The notes below the pieces were generated by a model. That model did not search any database and was not told the origin of the DNA. It worked only from the letters and a program-made list of their open reading frames with translations. Shown in pieces: positions 5,886 through 14,517 of a DNA stretch of 25,889 nucleotides; within the stretch, counting starts at the first letter, position 1, and the number at the start of each line of letters is the position of its first letter. The stretch is taken from assembly GCA_035495815.1 (NCBI GenBank), contig DATJFH010000234.1:1-25889 (forward strand), in the 5' to 3' direction. A program made the translations under genes and the position numbers. Source of the stretch: DATJFH01 sp035495815. GTDB lineage: Bacteria > Acidobacteriota > Terriglobia > Bryobacterales > Bryobacteraceae.

Positions 5886-8141
5886 ATGGCTGTGCGAGCG
5901 ATTATCGTGGCGGTCGAGAATTACGGATCGGTGGCCGGCGGCGGTCTTGTTTCGAAGCTCGAGGGCACCCTGGAAGACGCGGAAAAGTTCCGCGTCTGGC
6001 TTTTGCAAAAGAAGAGCGTCCAGCCCCGGAACATTACATTTCTCGCGGACCCCACCGCCGCCGCTATCGAGCTGGCCTTCCGGGATCTGGTCGACAACGG
6101 TCAAAACGACACCGAAGAGTTGTACGTTTTTTACTCCGGCCACGGCTTTTCCACCAATGACAATCCGCTGCGGCAAAAGCCGGCGGATATCCTGGTGGGC
6201 GCCGAATTCCAGAATCTGAACGACAGCGGAAAAGCCTGCCTGAAGCTGTCGGAGATTCAGTTCACGCTGTATCAATGCCTGGGACCGGGGACTCACTTTT
6301 ATTTCATCGACGCCTGCCGCAATCCGGTCAGCGCCAAGGACGTCAGGCCGGGGGAGTTCGGCTGGACCCGTCCCTTCTCCCAGCTTGGCCAGCCGGCCGT
6401 ATTCACCATGTTCTCGGCGGAGCGCGGTAATTTCGCGGCCGTGCGCAGCGGCTTCGCGCCGGCGGTGGTGGCGGGCCTCGGCGGTCGCGGACGGGCCAAG
6501 CGGCGCGACGGTCTACAGATGTGGGTCAGCTTCGATTCCCTGCGGACCTATCTCGAAATGAGCCTGGCTCAGAAGGTCGCGCCCGAACCCGGTCCCGGGG
6601 CCGGCCGGATTCTGCGCATAGACCCCATTCCGACGTATACCTGCACGGTGCAGGTGAAAAACGCCGGCGGCTCGGACCGGTTCACGGCCACGATGCTGAA
6701 TGCATTCTCCGTGCAGGTGGGCCAGCCCGTCTCCTTCCAGGGCGGGGAGACCACGCTGCGGGCATTCCCCGACGACTACTTCGTCCAGGTGACCCACAGT
6801 CAATTCGCATTGTCGCCGCCCGATCCGGCCAAGGCGGAGCTGTATGACGACTGCACGGTGGAATTCGAGAAAACCACGCAGCTGCTGGGCGGACCCCCTC
6901 CCACGTTCGCCGCCCCGCCGCCGGTCCCGGTCTCGATCAACGGCCCGGCTGCGTCCGTGCTCGAGATTACGAATCTCCATACCGGAGAGGTGTCCCCGCT
7001 CGAATCCGACTTCACCGGAACGCTGCAGCCCGGGCCCTACCAGGTGCGCGTGTTGGAGAGTGGATGGTCATCGGTGCGCAGCTTCCGTTTTCTTGTCGAC
7101 CAGAGCCTGACCGGCCCCGGCGGTCTGCACATCGACGCCGCCAGCCGCGACCCCAGCCGGATTCGAGACTCGCTGCTCGGCCTGGTTCCCGGGCAGCACG
7201 ACACGGCGCGGGCGGACTTCTCGGAGTCCCTGGGACCCATGGCCGCACAGGATCTGGGCCTGTGGCTCTCGATTCTCGGAGCTTCCCGGATTCTGGAAAA
7301 TCAGTTCCACAAACTCCAGAACCTGCCGCTGATGTCTTTCGACGACGTGCAGCCCGGCGGCTCGCCGATTTATGTCTTGTCGGGGGCCGAAGGACCGCGC
7401 GGCATTTCGCAGGCCGCCATCGGCGCGCCCGGGGCTCCTGCTCCGCAGGTGATGCCGATGCAGGGCGTCCAGGGCGTTCCCGGCCTGTACGAATTGCGTT
7501 CAGACACTCCGCCGGGCATGAACCTGGTTTATTTTCGAGCCGGCGACGCGGCCACCTGCGCCACCGTGGCCTACTGCCTCCCCAACCGCGCCACGCTCTT
7601 CGTTCTGGCCACCTCCGGCGCGGGAGAAACCAGAATCCAACAGTTCATCCTGCCGCTGGCGAAATTGAGGCAGTACCTGACACGCCAGGAGCAGGACCGC
7701 CAGCCTCCGAATCTGCTCGAGGCGGTACGGTTCGCGGTCCTGGCCCAGAGGGAACTGAGCCGGCTGCGGTCTCCGGGAGCGAATCTGAGCGGCCTCGACG
7801 GGGATCCCAGGCGGGTGCAGGAGTGGAACAATCTGCTCTACGGAAAATGGCTCGACCCCGCCATGGCAGTCATGGCGGCGTACGAACTGGCCCGTAACCG
7901 CGGGGCGGGCAGCCCCCCTGACTCGATTCTGGTAGCGATCGCCAACCTGCGCGCATTTTTCGCGGCCCTGCCGGACGCGGAACTCATCGCCAAAATCGCC
8001 GGCCTTCCCTACACCGAGCCTGTTTCCCTTCCGCTGTTCCTCACCGGGCTCCGGGCGATGGAACATCCGGAGCTCTTGATGCCGCTGCCTTTGGGCCAGG
8101 TCGATTACGTCGGCCCCTGGATTACCTGGATCGGAATTTAG
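5886..8141 (+). CDS. Caspase-family (peptidase C14) protein with large C-terminal region
   Basis: Residues 1-230 are a caspase-like p20 domain: a beta strand (Ala-Ile-Ile-Val-Ala-Val), Tyr-Ser-Gly-His-Gly with catalytic His86, and Phe-Ile-Asp-Ala-Cys-Arg with catalytic Cys144. Both dyad residues are intact, so it should be an active cysteine protease. About 250-335 look like a beta-sandwich, followed by a Pro-rich linker (336-350), a second short beta region (about 351-410) and a roughly 330-residue C-terminal part with alternating strands and helices that I do not recognise. Total 751 aa. No export signal or transmembrane segment is evident. The gene lies between a trypsin-like protease and a dipeptidase homologue; the neighbouring protease may be its substrate or activator. 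It is not a classical metacaspase with a C-terminal p10 that I can define. Confidence 0.85.
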   Translation: MAVRAIIVAVENYGSVAGGGLVSKLEGTLEDAEKFRVWLLQKKSVQPRNITFLADPTAAAIELAFRDLVDNGQNDTEELYVFYSGHGFSTNDNPLRQKPADILVGAEFQNLNDSGKACLKLSEIQFTLYQCLGPGTHFYFIDACRNPVSAKDVRPGEFGWTRPFSQLGQPAVFTMFSAERGNFAAVRSGFAPAVVAGLGGRGRAKRRDGLQMWVSFDSLRTYLEMSLAQKVAPEPGPGAGRILRIDPIPTYTCTVQVKNAGGSDRFTATMLNAFSVQVGQPVSFQGGETTLRAFPDDYFVQVTHSQFALSPPDPAKAELYDDCTVEFEKTTQLLGGPPPTFAAPPPVPVSINGPAASVLEITNLHTGEVSPLESDFTGTLQPGPYQVRVLESGWSSVRSFRFLVDQSLTGPGGLHIDAASRDPSRIRDSLLGLVPGQHDTARADFSESLGPMAAQDLGLWLSILGASRILENQFHKLQNLPLMSFDDVQPGGSPIYVLSGAEGPRGISQAAIGAPGAPAPQVMPMQGVQGVPGLYELRSDTPPGMNLVYFRAGDAATCATVAYCLPNRATLFVLATSGAGETRIQQFILPLAKLRQYLTRQEQDRQPPNLLEAVRFAVLAQRELSRLRSPGANLSGLDGDPRRVQEWNNLLYGKWLDPAMAVMAAYELARNRGAGSPPDSILVAIANLRAFFAALPDAELIAKIAGLPYTEPVSLPLFLTGLRAMEHPELLMPLPLGQVDYVGPWITWIGI

Positions 8142-8143
8142 CC

Positions 8144-9232
8144 ATGCCTCTTCTCGATTTGCACACGCATTTCCCCATGCACACGCGCTTTCCCCCGCAA
8201 GTCTCTCAGGGACCGCCGCCGATCGGCAAGGAGCTGGAGTTCTGGGTTGCCAACCAGTTGCTCAATTACCAGGGCGGGAAACCGCGCGTATCGCTGGATG
8301 AGGTCATGGCCGGAGCCCCCGGCGGTATCGGGTCCGTGCTCTACGACCCCGACGACGAGTTTTTCCACGACGCTAAGCCCCGTCCCGAGGCGTTCCTGAA
8401 TCTGCTCGCCCAAATGAAGAACGTGGAGGATGAGGTGGCCGGGAAAATCAAGGTGGCCACCAACCCGGCGCAGGTCCGGCAGTATCTGGCCGGCGGGCAG
8501 AAATTCCTGTTCCACTGCGTGGAAGGGGCCTTCGCCTTCGGCGGCGACCCGGGGAATGTCGACAAGCTGGCAGCCCGGGGAGTGGCGTACGTCATCGTCG
8601 CGCACCTGTTTTATCGCGGCGTCGCCTCCTGCCAGAACGCTCTTCCCTTCGTCCCCGACCCCGTCTTCGAGACCCTGCTCAATCCCGAGCAGGATTCGAA
8701 AGTCGGCCTCACGACGCTCGGCGCGCAGATCGTGGAGCGGCTGCTGGTCAAGCGCGTGCTCGTCGATATCACTCACGCCAACGAAATTGCCCAGAACCAG
8801 ATTTTTCAAATGGCGCGGGACCACGGCAATGCGCCGGTCATTTCGTCCCACAGCGGCGTGCGCGGGACTTCCCGGTTTCCGTTGAACCTCAGCGCCGAAG
8901 CCGTCAGGCAGATCGCCCGGTCAGGCGGTGTCATCGGGATCATTCTCTCGCCTTACTGGCTGCGGCAGCCCGAGCAGCAGGTGTTCGGCGCGGACGGCTT
9001 CCAGCTGCTGTTCAAAGCCATCGACTGGATCCACTCGATCACCAACCGCTACGACCACATTGCCATCGGCTCCGATCTCGACGGCTTCATCCACCCGGTC
9101 AAGGGATGTGAGGACTACTCGAAGACACCGGCTCTGGTCGAGGCCATCCGCCACAAGTATCCACAGGACGCCGAGAGGATTCTCTGGGCCAATGCGCTCG
9201 ATGTCCTGGAGCGCGGCTGGCAGGGAGTGTAG
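8144..9232 (+). CDS. Membrane-dipeptidase (peptidase M19) family protein
   Basis: The 362-aa protein fits the TIM-barrel of renal dipeptidase-like enzymes, which cleave dipeptides (including D-amino-acid-containing ones) with a two-zinc site. Candidate ligands are in the expected order: His7-x-His9, Glu128 (Val-Glu-Gly), His211 (Asp-Ile-Thr-His), His236 (Ser-Ser-His-Ser) and Asp311 (Gly-Ser-Asp-Leu-Asp-Gly). The first motif is His-x-His as in general amidohydrolases rather than the usual His-x-Asp of M19, so the metal site or substrate may differ. It lacks a signal peptide, although many homologues are exported. It starts two bases after the caspase stop and closes the operon, suggesting it processes a product of the upstream proteases or alters peptidoglycan-type dipeptides; both are guesses. 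Confidence 0.8.
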   Translation: MPLLDLHTHFPMHTRFPPQVSQGPPPIGKELEFWVANQLLNYQGGKPRVSLDEVMAGAPGGIGSVLYDPDDEFFHDAKPRPEAFLNLLAQMKNVEDEVAGKIKVATNPAQVRQYLAGGQKFLFHCVEGAFAFGGDPGNVDKLAARGVAYVIVAHLFYRGVASCQNALPFVPDPVFETLLNPEQDSKVGLTTLGAQIVERLLVKRVLVDITHANEIAQNQIFQMARDHGNAPVISSHSGVRGTSRFPLNLSAEAVRQIARSGGVIGIILSPYWLRQPEQQVFGADGFQLLFKAIDWIHSITNRYDHIAIGSDLDGFIHPVKGCEDYSKTPALVEAIRHKYPQDAERILWANALDVLERGWQGV

Positions 9233-9280
9233 TCGCAAGCCTTGTCCCGATTCGAACCCGCACCGGCGCGAGGCGCGCTG

Positions 9281-9286
9281 TAAGCT
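9281..9286 (+). promoter_or_regulatory. Possible -10 element (TAAGCT) of a leaderless transcript
   Basis: TAAGCT ends six bases before the ATG at 9293, so transcription would begin on the A of the start codon. GGAGG (9287-9291) is only one base from the ATG, too close for normal ribosome binding. No convincing -35 box. Confidence 0.35.
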
Positions 9287-9292
9287 GGAGGT

Positions 9293-11311
9293 ATGCGCCT
9301 GATCGCCGCACTCGTTCTGCTCGTTTCTTCAATCCTTCACGCGCAGAAGCTTCCCTTCGACGCGGACGCATTGATGAAAGTGGCCCGAATCAGCGATCCG
9401 CAACTCTCGCCGGACGGGCGAACGGTGGTCTTCACCGTCCAGACGATCGACGTCGATGGCAACAGGAAGCCGAAACAGATCTATACCGCCTCGCTGAACG
9501 GCGGTCCGCCGCGCCAGATTGCGGCCCAGGGGAGCGTCAACGAGCGGGCGCGCTGGTCGCCGGATTCGAAGCGCATCGCCTTCATATCGGACCGCGGCGG
9601 ATCCGCGCAGGTGTGGCTCATGAACGCCGACGGCGGCAACCCCACCCAGGTGACCCGGCTCTCGACCGAGGCCGGCGGCGTGCTGTTCTCGCCGGATGGC
9701 AAGAACCTGGTCTTCACCAGCGAGGTCTACCCGGATTGCCCCGACGACGCCTGCAATAAGGCCAAACTGGACGCCGAGGCCGCCTCCAAGGTGAAAGCCC
9801 GGATCTACACCTCGCTCCTTTACCGGCGCTGGAATCAGTGGCAGGGCAAGCGGCGCACCCACCTGATGGTGACCAGCATGGCCGGGTCCGTTCCGAGGGA
9901 CCTCACGCCCGGCAACCGCGACGTCCCGCCCTTCTCGCTCGGCGGACCGGACGACTACGCCATCTCTCCGGACGGCAACGAAGTCTGCTACGTCTCGAAT
10001 CCGGACGAGAACCCGGCCACCAGCACCAATACGGAGATGTTTGTCGTACCCATCGGGGGAGGTCCGGCCGTCAAGGTCACGATCAACCCGGGGGCCGACA
10101 ATTCTCCCCAGTATTCGCCGGATGGGAAATACCTCGCCTATCGCGCGCAGTTCCGCCCCGGGTATGAAAGCGACCGCTGGCGGCTGCTTCTTTTGGAGCG
10201 CGCCTCCGGCCGCGTGATCAATCTTACGGAGAACATCGACCGGTGGGTGAACAGCTTCGCCTGGTCGCCCGATTCGCAGAAGCTTTTCTTCACCACCGAG
10301 GACCGCGGCCGGCAGTCCATCCAGTTCCTGCCGGTGACGGGAGGAGCGGCGCGCATCGCGGTCAGCGGCGACAGCCATCTCGACGACATGCAGCTCACGC
10401 CGGACGGCAAGACCATGATCTATACGGAGCAGAACGGGGCCCGCCCGGTGGAGATTTTCAAGGCCGGCTCGGGCGGCGGGTCGGCGGAAGCGCTCACCCG
10501 GCTGAACGACGCTCTGCTCGAACGCTACCAGCTGAGCGCCCTCGAGGAATTCTGGGTGGAAGGCGCGGAGAAGGCGCGCGTGCAGGGCTTCGTGGTCAAG
10601 CCGCCCGATTTCAACCCCAATCGGAAGTACCCGGCGCTGGTGCTCATCCACGGCGGTCCTCAGGGCTCCTGGGGCGAGAGCTGGAGCTACCGCTGGAACG
10701 CTCAGGTCTTCGCCGGGGCCGGCTACGTGGTGGTCATGCCGAACATTCGCGGGTCCGTCGGCTTCGGACAGAAGTTCACCGACGAGATCAACGGCGATTG
10801 GGGCGGACGCGCGTATGACGACCTGATGGCCGCCACCGACTACGCCGCCAGGCTCCCCTACGTGAATCCGGACCGGCTGGCGGCCGCGGGCGGCTCCTAT
10901 GGCGGCTACATGGCGAACTGGGTCCTCGGGCATACTCAGCGATTCAAGGCGCTGGTCTCCCACGACGGCGTGTTCGATCTCCGCAGCCAGACTCTCGAGA
11001 CCGAGGAACTGTGGTTCCCCATCTGGGAATTTTCCGGAATGCCCTGGAACAGCTTCGATCTGTATGCGCGCTGGTCTCCCAGCCTCTTCGTGAAGGAATT
11101 CCGCACGCCGACGCTGGTGATTCACGGAGAGCTCGATTACCGGGTGCCGGCCGGACAGGGGATTCAGTTGTTCACCGCGCTGCAGCTTCAGAAAATCCCG
11201 TCCAAGCTCCTGCTGTTCCCCGACGAAGGACATTGGGTTCTCAAGCCGCAAAACTCCCTGTTGTGGTACAAGACATTCATCGAGTGGATCGATTCCTGGG
11301 TTAAAAAGTGA
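9293..11311 (+). CDS. Secreted S9-family prolyl oligopeptidase / acylaminoacyl-peptidase-like
   Basis: A signal peptide (Leu-Ile-Ala-Ala-Leu-Val-Leu-Leu-Val, cut near Ala17) precedes a WD40/TolB-like beta-propeller (about 25-420, repeats with 'SPDGK' turns) and an alpha/beta-hydrolase domain (about 430-672). The catalytic triad is complete: Ser535 in Gly-Gly-Ser-Tyr-Gly-Gly-Tyr, Asp615 in His-Gly-Glu-Leu-Asp-Tyr-Arg-Val, and His647 in Asp-Glu-Gly-His. 'HGGPQGSWG' supplies the oxyanion region. Such enzymes release dipeptides or acyl amino acids from short peptides, here in the periplasm. Length (672 aa) is normal for dipeptidyl-peptidase 5-like members. It begins 60 bases after the M19 gene with its own possible promoter, and overlaps the M23 gene by four bases. 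Confidence 0.9.
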   Translation: MRLIAALVLLVSSILHAQKLPFDADALMKVARISDPQLSPDGRTVVFTVQTIDVDGNRKPKQIYTASLNGGPPRQIAAQGSVNERARWSPDSKRIAFISDRGGSAQVWLMNADGGNPTQVTRLSTEAGGVLFSPDGKNLVFTSEVYPDCPDDACNKAKLDAEAASKVKARIYTSLLYRRWNQWQGKRRTHLMVTSMAGSVPRDLTPGNRDVPPFSLGGPDDYAISPDGNEVCYVSNPDENPATSTNTEMFVVPIGGGPAVKVTINPGADNSPQYSPDGKYLAYRAQFRPGYESDRWRLLLLERASGRVINLTENIDRWVNSFAWSPDSQKLFFTTEDRGRQSIQFLPVTGGAARIAVSGDSHLDDMQLTPDGKTMIYTEQNGARPVEIFKAGSGGGSAEALTRLNDALLERYQLSALEEFWVEGAEKARVQGFVVKPPDFNPNRKYPALVLIHGGPQGSWGESWSYRWNAQVFAGAGYVVVMPNIRGSVGFGQKFTDEINGDWGGRAYDDLMAATDYAARLPYVNPDRLAAAGGSYGGYMANWVLGHTQRFKALVSHDGVFDLRSQTLETEELWFPIWEFSGMPWNSFDLYARWSPSLFVKEFRTPTLVIHGELDYRVPAGQGIQLFTALQLQKIPSKLLLFPDEGHWVLKPQNSLLWYKTFIEWIDSWVKK

Positions 11312-12609
11312 GAATCATATTCGCCATATTGGTTGTCCTGCTGCTGCTGTTCCCGGCTTCGCTATTTTTTCTTTCTTCGAAACCGGCCGTCGAAATTGTG
11401 TCTCCGCCCAAGGTGATCGGGATGGAGACATCCCTCGAAGCGCGGGCACAGAGCCCGCACGGCCTGCGCCGGATCACAGGGGTCATCGAACAGAACGGCG
11501 TGCGCTATCCGGTGTTCGAGCGGACTCAACCGGCGTCCCGCGTTCTGTTCTGGCGCCATCGCCAGGGGCCGCAGCAGATCACCTTTCCGGTCGGGCGGAA
11601 GATTACGCCGGCGCTCAAGGACGGGAAGGCGAAGTTGATTCTGGAAGTGCAGGCGAACGATCTGCGCGCGCTGGCGGACTCCCGGCAGATCGAGTTCGAA
11701 ATCATCTCCGCGCCGCCCAAGCTGGCGTCCGACGGATTCCAGCACTACATCAACCAGGGCGGATGCGAACTGGCCGTCGGAACCATTTCCGGCTATTGGA
11801 CCGAGGCCGGAGTTCGCGCCGGCTCGTATTCTTTCCGGACCTTCCCGCTGCCGGGTTCGAAGGGGCAGGAACGTTTTTCGCTGTTCGCATTTCCGTGGGA
11901 CCTGCCGGCCGGCACGGTTCCCTTCTTCTTCGCGAAGAATCCGGGCGCCGAGACGCAAGCCCGTTTCTGGTTCAAAGTGTTCCCGAAGAAATTCCGTACG
12001 CGGGATTTGAACATCGACGACGCGTTCCTCGAAAAGGTGGTCAATCAGATCGATCCCGGCAGCACGGGCGATCTGCTCTCCCGGTTCTTGAAGATCAACG
12101 GCGAGATGCGCCGCAAGAACAATCAGACGCTGGCGGACTTGCGGCTGAAAACAGCCGATCACTTCCTGTGGACGAAGCCGTTTCTCCAACTCGCCAATTC
12201 GAAGGTGGAATCGCAGTTTGCCGACAAGCGCAGCTACATCTACAAGGGCAAAAAAGTGGATGAGCAGGTGCACCTGGGCTTCGATCTCAGCGTGACGCAG
12301 CATGTGCCGGTTGAGGCGGCCAATGACGGACAGGTGGTTTACGCCTCGGACCTGGGGATTTACGGCAACTGCGTGGTGATCGACCACGGCTACGGCCTGC
12401 AATCGATCTATGGCCACTTGAGCTCGATCGACGTCAAGCCCGGCGACATGGTGAAGCAGAAGCAATCCCTGGGCCGCAGCGGATCGACCGGGCTGGCGGG
12501 TGGCGATCATCTGCACTTCAGCATGCAGGTGGACGGCGTGCAGGTGAATCCGGTCGAGTGGTGGGACGACCACTGGATCAAGGACCGCATTCGCAGCAAG
12601 CTGCAATAA
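11308..12609 (+). CDS. Membrane-anchored M23 (LytM-type) metallopeptidase
   Basis: The GTG start overlaps the preceding stop (GTGA), so the two peptidases are translationally coupled. Residues 2-23 form a hydrophobic N-terminal anchor or signal, followed by about 285 residues of beta-rich extracytoplasmic region and a C-terminal peptidase M23 domain. The zinc site is complete: His322 and Asp326 in His-Leu-Gly-Phe-Asp, and His403 in His-Leu-His (401-403); His370 in Tyr-Gly-His-Leu is the further catalytic His. M23 enzymes cut peptidoglycan cross-bridges or, when inactive, activate amidases; intact ligands argue for activity. The N-terminal region, which is not a recognised LysM or coiled coil, may regulate access. 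It ends ten bases from the convergent DHH gene, without an obvious terminator. Confidence 0.9.
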   Translation: MRIIFAILVVLLLLFPASLFFLSSKPAVEIVSPPKVIGMETSLEARAQSPHGLRRITGVIEQNGVRYPVFERTQPASRVLFWRHRQGPQQITFPVGRKITPALKDGKAKLILEVQANDLRALADSRQIEFEIISAPPKLASDGFQHYINQGGCELAVGTISGYWTEAGVRAGSYSFRTFPLPGSKGQERFSLFAFPWDLPAGTVPFFFAKNPGAETQARFWFKVFPKKFRTRDLNIDDAFLEKVVNQIDPGSTGDLLSRFLKINGEMRRKNNQTLADLRLKTADHFLWTKPFLQLANSKVESQFADKRSYIYKGKKVDEQVHLGFDLSVTQHVPVEAANDGQVVYASDLGIYGNCVVIDHGYGLQSIYGHLSSIDVKPGDMVKQKQSLGRSGSTGLAGGDHLHFSMQVDGVQVNPVEWWDDHWIKDRIRSKLQ

Positions 12610-12619
12610 GCGGCCGCGG

Positions 12620-13573
12620 CTAACTCTTGAGCTCCTGAACGATCTCGGCCGCCACTTTCCGGGCTTTGTCCAGTTCCCCCGGCTCGAAGCTGATCGCGCC
12701 CACGCGCGCGTGCCCGCCTCCGCCGTACCTCTCGCAGATGGTGGCCAGGTTGTGCTTCAGGTCTCCGTTCACCCAGGGATTGGAACCGACCGAGATCTTC
12801 GTCCGGAAACTGGAAGGACTTACAGAAACGGTATAAACCGACTCAGGGAAAAGATAGTAAGGAATGAACTTATTGTATCCCTCCATCTCGTATCCCGTCA
12901 GGTCGAAAAACAACACTCCATCCTCCTGGCGCGCTCTGCCGCGGATCAGCTCGATGGAATTCAGGTGACGCTCGTAGAGCGGTTGATAGAGCTCCTGTAT
13001 CTCCGGCTGCTGCACGATCTCCTCGAGCGGGCAGTGGCGCATCCAGCGGATGATCTTCTGCACGACGTCGGAACCCTTGGCCCCTTCGATAACCAGCGTC
13101 AGCTTCATGGCCGGCGCGCCCAGCTCCACCGCCGACCGGGCGTCGGTATACTGCGCTCCGTCGATGATGTTCGCCCAGTGAACCAGTTGCGCCAGGTCCG
13201 GCGCTTCGTAGCCGAATTTTTCGCGTGCCACCACGGAGATAAATAAAGTGCAGGACTTAAAGGTGGGGTCGTACAGTTTTTTACCGCTCCGGTCCTGACG
13301 GAAGTGCTCGGCGTCCTGCGGCGTCAGGAAGGCGCTCTGATGGTGGTCGAACCACCAGGTCACCTTCGGGTTGGCGCAATACTTGAAATCGACGATGGCG
13401 TTCTCGTCGCTGTCGAACAGGCTTTCATCGAACAACTGCGACGCGCGATGGGCCAGACCCGTAAAGACGAATTCAGCATTTGGATAGTATGCTCCCTCCA
13501 GAAAACGGCTGAAATAAGCGGCCGACGCCGCCCCGTCGAAACAATGGTCGTGATAGAAGATTCTAGCCCGCAT
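12620..13573 (-). CDS. DHH-family phosphoesterase with C-terminal DHHA1-like domain
   Basis: The 317-aa protein begins His-Asp-His-Cys-Phe-Asp-Gly (8-14), a variant of the first DHH motif, and carries Asp62 and the defining Asp-His-His at 76-78, followed by a C-terminal Gly-Gly-Gly-Gly-His (284-288) typical of DHHA1 substrate-binding domains. The superfamily includes nano-RNases and cyclic dinucleotide or cAMP phosphodiesterases acting with Mn2+ in the cytoplasm; which of these applies cannot be told. The open frame extends further upstream, but Met at 13573 is chosen because similarity begins there and the extension is Arg/Ser-rich filler running through the promoter of the divergent sdh operon. 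No strong Shine-Dalgarno precedes it (AAGG far upstream). Confidence 0.8.
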   Translation of the reverse strand: MRARIFYHDHCFDGAASAAYFSRFLEGAYYPNAEFVFTGLAHRASQLFDESLFDSDENAIVDFKYCANPKVTWWFDHHQSAFLTPQDAEHFRQDRSGKKLYDPTFKSCTLFISVVAREKFGYEAPDLAQLVHWANIIDGAQYTDARSAVELGAPAMKLTLVIEGAKGSDVVQKIIRWMRHCPLEEIVQQPEIQELYQPLYERHLNSIELIRGRARQEDGVLFFDLTGYEMEGYNKFIPYYLFPESVYTVSVSPSSFRTKISVGSNPWVNGDLKHNLATICERYGGGGHARVGAISFEPGELDKARKVAAEIVQELKS

Positions 13574-13664
13574 GCCGTAACTGAATCGGAAAACCTTACA
13601 GCTTGCCTGAAGACGAGGGAAAAAGCAATAGGTAAATGAACCTCTCAATGCAGTCCGGTTGGTG

Positions 13665-13670
13665 TATACT
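13665..13670 (+). promoter_or_regulatory. Possible -10 box (TATACT) of the succinate dehydrogenase operon
   Basis: TATACT lies in the 158-base gap between the divergent DHH gene and the cytochrome b gene. Transcription from about 13677 would leave a leader of about 55 bases carrying GGAGGG (13717-13722), nine bases before the ATG. No clear -35 hexamer at 17 bases. Confidence 0.4.
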
Positions 13671-13731
13671 CCTATGCCAGCAGCGGGAAGGGACCCGGTT
13701 GCCGATTCCCGCGGTTGGAGGGATTCAAAGT

Positions 13732-14517
13732 ATGGCAGTTCCCGATCTCTTCTGGAAGAACGGGCGCTTCGGTCAGACTTCCCGGCGCGATACCTGGTGG
13801 TTCTCACCGCTGCTCGTCTTTCTTGGGTTTGGCATATTCCTCGTATACGCCAATTGGGCCGCCTTCCAGAACAAATATTATACTTTCGGCCCGTACATCT
13901 CTCCGTTTTATTCACCCGAGATCTTCGGCGACTCGCCGCACGCCTGGTTCGGTCCGAAGCCCTCCTGGTATCCGGACTTCCTGCCGTTCTCTCCCGCGCT
14001 GCTCATCCTCTGGATACCGGGACTGTTCCGGTTGACTTGTTATTACTACCGCGGAGCTTATTACAAGTCCTTTTGGGCGGATCCGCCCGCGTGCTCGGTC
14101 GGGGAGCCTCGCAAATCCTATCTCGGCGAGCGAAGCTTTCCGTTGATCATGCAGAATTTCCATCGCTATTTTCTTCGGCTCTCCTACCTCGTATGGGGCG
14201 TTCTGGTCTACGACGCCGTGGAAGCCTTCCGGTTCCAGGACGGCTTCGGAATCGGTGTTGGATCCCTCGTCCTGCTCGTAAACGTCATTCTCATCGGCTG
14301 CTACGTGTTCGGCTGTCACGCCTTCCGTCACCTGATCGGCGGGACCTTCGACCGCATCTCAGAGCATCCGGTCCGCCACAAGCTCTACGATTGCGTGAGC
14401 TGCCTGAACGGAAGCCACAAGAAGTGGGCGTGGGCGAGTCTGTTCTCCGTGGGCTTTGCCGACATCTACGTGCGCCTCTGCTCGATGGGAATCTGGCATG
14501 ACTGGAGAATTCTGTAA
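13732..14517 (+). CDS. sdhC: Succinate dehydrogenase cytochrome b subunit-like membrane protein, five helices
   Basis: The start at 13732 is chosen for its well-spaced GGAGGG; an in-frame ATG at 13636 would run through the putative promoter. The 261-aa protein has about five hydrophobic helices (near 24-45, 84-103, 147-164, 175-195 and 234-253). His144, His196 and His200 sit at or near helix ends and are candidate haem ligands. A single five-helix subunit placed before the flavoprotein matches type-B succinate:quinone oxidoreductases (order C-A-B, as in Bacillus and Wolinella), which usually hold two haems b and use menaquinone. Sequence similarity to SdhC is weak by eye, so the call rests mainly on position, size and topology. 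It is joined directly (TAA then ATG) to sdhA. Confidence 0.7.
   Translation: MAVPDLFWKNGRFGQTSRRDTWWFSPLLVFLGFGIFLVYANWAAFQNKYYTFGPYISPFYSPEIFGDSPHAWFGPKPSWYPDFLPFSPALLILWIPGLFRLTCYYYRGAYYKSFWADPPACSVGEPRKSYLGERSFPLIMQNFHRYFLRLSYLVWGVLVYDAVEAFRFQDGFGIGVGSLVLLVNVILIGCYVFGCHAFRHLIGGTFDRISEHPVRHKLYDCVSCLNGSHKKWAWASLFSVGFADIYVRLCSMGIWHDWRIL

Noticed and set aside
6521..7897. Arg-rich alternative frames inside the caspase gene
   Set aside because: Frame-shifted shadows; the main frame holds the catalytic motifs and runs 751 codons unbroken.
9329..11251. 640-codon open frame antisense to the S9 peptidase gene
   Set aside because: The sense gene has a full triad and signal peptide; the antisense translation is Arg/His/Val/Gly-rich with no motif.
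12608..12622. Palindrome GCCGCGGC between convergent M23 and DHH genes as a terminator
   Set aside because: Too short, no loop and no U-tract.
13574..13915. Upstream extension of the DHH gene by 114 codons
   Set aside because: Basic, Ser-rich translation overlapping the divergent sdhC start and its ribosome site; family similarity starts at 13573.
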